Shown here piece after piece: positions 61,740-64,000 of a stretch of DNA of 64,000 nucleotides. Source of the DNA: Prinsepia uniflora (taxonomy: Eukaryota; Streptophyta; Magnoliopsida; Rosales; Rosaceae); assembly GCA_032719365.1 (NCBI GenBank), contig CM064873.1:31287742-31351741 (forward strand), given 5' to 3'. A model generated the notes under the pieces. It was given only the letters and a program-made list of their open reading frames with translations, ran no database searches and had not been told where the DNA came from. Each line of letters opens with the position of its first letter. Within the stretch, counting starts at the first letter, position 1. The position numbers were made by a program, and so were the translations under genes.

Positions 61740-64000
61740 ATGCCTTCGAGACGTGAACCCCCTCCACGACCTGAAGATGAAGCGGTGAGAGGGACTGAGA
61801 GCGCTTTGATTGAGCGAGCCTAGTGGCTCGGGGCTTCTACTTTCAACGGTGGGGCAGACCCAAAGGAAGCTCACCGATGGATCACCCGGCTCGAGCGTAT
61901 TTTTGGAGTGATGCATTGTCCTCCAGAGGACCGGGTCTTGTTGGCTACGTTTCTGCTAGATGGAGCAGCGTATGAGTGGTGGTATACGCTGGAGTTGTCC
62001 TGCTGGGATGCACATATGGTGACGTGGGAGACTTTTCGGGAGCGGTTTTTAGACCAGTACTATCCCCACTCTTTCCGGGATGCCAAAGAGGCGGAATTTC
62101 TTCAGTTGAAACAATGGAACATGACTGTAGCTGAGTACGAGCAGAGATTCCAGATGCTATCCCGATTCGCTCTTGCATTTGTGGCAACCGAGGTTGAGAA
62201 GTGCCGTCGGTTTGAGTTGGGCCTTCGAGGAGAGATTAGAGCCATTGTGACAGCCGGCTCCTTTGCTACATTCCGGGAGTTGTCTGATGCTGCTGTTAGA
62301 GTGGAGGCCAGTTTCCCTGCCAGGCCACAGTACTCGGGCAGTGTGCGACGCCGAGAGAATTCTTTTCCTAGAGCATCGAGTTAGAGGACCCCGAAGCGGG
62401 GCAATTTTGGTGGTTCGTCATCAGCTGGTGGAGCCCGGTTTGGCAGACCAGATAGTTTTCAGGGCTCAGGATTTCGGGGAGCTAGAGCACAGCCGACTCC
62501 TTATGCGAGTGCTACTTCTGTTGCTTCTACTGGGAGGCAGACCGGTGGACCCGGTAGAGATGTCTGCTACTACTGTGGTGAGCGAGGACACTTTCGGAGG
62601 GAGTGCCCATTGTTAGCTCAGGAGGGTGGAGCAGGCCGAGGTGTAGCAGAACCTGGGCGGAGTACTGCATTAGTGTCAGGGGCAGCAGGCCCTAGGGGTG
62701 GCGGTGGTGCCACGAGCAGTTCTAGAGGGCGCGATAGGTCATCAGGACCGCAGGCGCGAGTTTTTGCTATGACCCAGCAGGAGGCCAGATCAGCACCAGG
62801 CGTGGTGACAGGTACACTCACCATACTTGGTCACACTGTTTTTTCTTTGATAGATCTCGGGGCTAATCATTCGTTTATAGCCCGGAGTTGTAGTCTGGTG
62901 ATGGAGAGGGAGGTATCTGCTTTGGAGTGTGCGTTATGGGCGAGTACACCTACTGGGGAGGTGTTGGTAGTGACTCAGGTGTTGAGAGAGTGTCCGGTGA
63001 TAGTAGGTGAGGTTGAGTTAATGGCGGGTTTGTTACTATTGGATCTACGGGATTTTGATGTTATATTGGGCATGGACTGGTTGACGAGACATCATGCTTC
63101 TATCGAATGTTTCGATTGGAGAGAGACTTTTCAGAGTCCAGGATTACCAGAGACTACATTTCAAGGTGATCAACGTGCACTTCCTACCGGAGTTATTTCG
63201 GCACTTGAGGCTAGCAAGCTGTTGCGTAAGGGGTGTCAGGGTTACATAGCCCATGTGGTGGATACACGTGCTTCTCTAGTGAGGGCGGAGGATATACCAG
63301 TGGTACGGGAGTTTCCCGATGTCTTTCCCGAGGAGTTGCCAGGATTACCACCTCAGCGAGACATTGAGTTTACGATTGATCTTTTACCAGGTACACAGCC
63401 TATTTCACAGACTCCTTATCGCATGGCACCTGCAGAATTGAGGGAACTTAAGGGCCAGTTACAAGAGTTGGTCGATATAGGATTCGTTCGACCGAGTATG
63501 TCACCGTGGGGAGCACCTGTACTGTTTGTGAAGAAAAAGGACGGAGGTTTGAGATTGTGTGTTGACTACAGACAGTTGAATAAGGTAACGATTCGGAATA
63601 AGTAACCTTTACCCCGGATTGATGATTTGTTTGACCAGTTGAAGGGAGCACAGTACTTTCGAAGATTGATCTTCGCTCCGGCTACCATCAGTTGAGGGTC
63701 AAAGAGGAGGATGTACCGAAGACAGCTTTTCGGACCAGGTACGGTCATTACGAGTTTGTTGTGATGCCTTTTGGATTGACTAATGCCCCAGCAGCCTTTA
63801 TGGACCTCATGAACCGAGTGTTCCGGTTGTATTTGGATCGTTTTGTGATTATCTTCATTGACGACATTTTGGTGTATTCGAAGAGTGCAAAGGCACACGA
63901 GAAACATCTGAGAATAGTGCTTAAGACCCTGAGAGAGCATCAGTTGTATGCGAAGTTGCGTAAGTGTCAGTTTTGGTTGACTAGTGTTGGATTTTTAGGT
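61740..64000 (+). pseudogene. gag-pol of element E (partial, Tekay/Del-like), stops and frameshift
   Basis: The frame starts at ATG 61740 (MPSRREPPPRPE), 72 bp past the PBS. It runs through gag (CPPEDRVLLATFLLDGAA near 61917), a CCHC knuckle starting at 62565 (CYYCGERGHFRREC), a protease-like motif D-L-G near 62852 (usually D-S-G or D-A-G), and reverse transcriptase. In-frame stops lie at 61821-61823 (TAG), 62382-62384 (TAG) and 63603-63605 (TAA). A single-base loss at about 63657-63659 shifts the frame inside reverse transcriptase, and FIDDILVYS at about 63852 is read in the shifted frame to the window edge. The copy is non-functional, but all domains are in standard order. RNase H and integrase would lie beyond the window. 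Confidence 0.93.

Larger units (their letters stand above)
61323..64000 (+). mobile_element. Element E: gypsy element with a Cassandra-like 5S LTR (partial)
   Basis: The 5' part of an element inserted in LTR F2 (left flank CTCCC, 61318-61322), running off the right edge. It has a short LTR (61323 to about 61652), a PBS for tRNA-iMet, and a Tekay-type gag-pol frame. Its LTR aligns throughout with the LTR of the Cassandra TRIM at 42305-43026, including a 5S-like block. It is thus a coding relative of Cassandra. The 3' LTR and right duplication are outside the window. Confidence 0.85.

Overview
This window reads as plant nuclear DNA from a eudicot. It holds one intact host gene, an EIN3/EIL ethylene-response transcription factor at 34514-36328 (+). 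Nearly everything else is LTR retrotransposon sequence. The evidence for a plant is the single-exon EIN3-family protein with a probable 5'-UTR intron, Tekay/Del-type Ty3/gypsy polyproteins, primer-binding sites complementary to plant initiator tRNA-Met and tRNA-Asp, a Cassandra TRIM carrying a 5S-rRNA-like promoter, and a PIF/Harbinger remnant. I cannot name the species.

Layout. 1-6161: a minus-strand LTR (D1) running off the left edge, split by solo LTR B1 (2354-5097). 6162-6441: unique sequence. 6442-9216: solo LTR G. 9227-32626: LTR H1, split by a minus-strand Tekay-like element A (9914-30903, 5-bp duplication TCGAA). Element A is itself split twice: solo LTR B2 (12784-15725) sits inside its polypurine tract, and a non-coding LARD-like element C (20834-28598, duplication ACGTC) sits inside its 5' LTR. 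32627-37897: the host gene island with the EIL gene. 37898-39720: a degraded PIF/Harbinger-like element. 39721-40610: AT-rich intergenic DNA. 40611-44266: solo LTR D2 containing an intact Cassandra TRIM (42305-43026). 44373-46172: LTR H2, cut by a minus-strand element F (46173 to at least 61322). F's 3' LTR has received solo LTRs I, J and K, and its 5' LTR has received element E. 61323-64000: element E (+), a Ty3/gypsy element running off the right edge.

The best candidate for something undescribed is the E/Cassandra pair. The short (about 330 bp) LTR of E, an element that encodes gag-pol, aligns along its length by eye with the Cassandra LTR at 42305-43026. It carries the same 5S-rRNA-like A-box and C-box with the same 32-nt spacing as in plant 5S genes. 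That makes E's family a candidate autonomous partner for Cassandra, although this copy is dead (three stop codons and a frameshift). The second notable signal is structural. The long LTRs carry arrays of small inverted repeats whose arms differ from unit to unit but stay complementary, with a constant CCA loop, and the same pattern occurs in the distinct LTR families A and F. Palindromes and duplicated upstream modules are also shared among LTR families that otherwise look diverged.

None of the retrotransposon reading frames is intact. Element A has one uninterrupted frame of 1,472 codons except for three in-frame stops. E has three stops plus a frameshift. F keeps only a gag fragment. The Harbinger transposase is a fragment. 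The many solo LTRs with target duplications show that unequal recombination has been active here.
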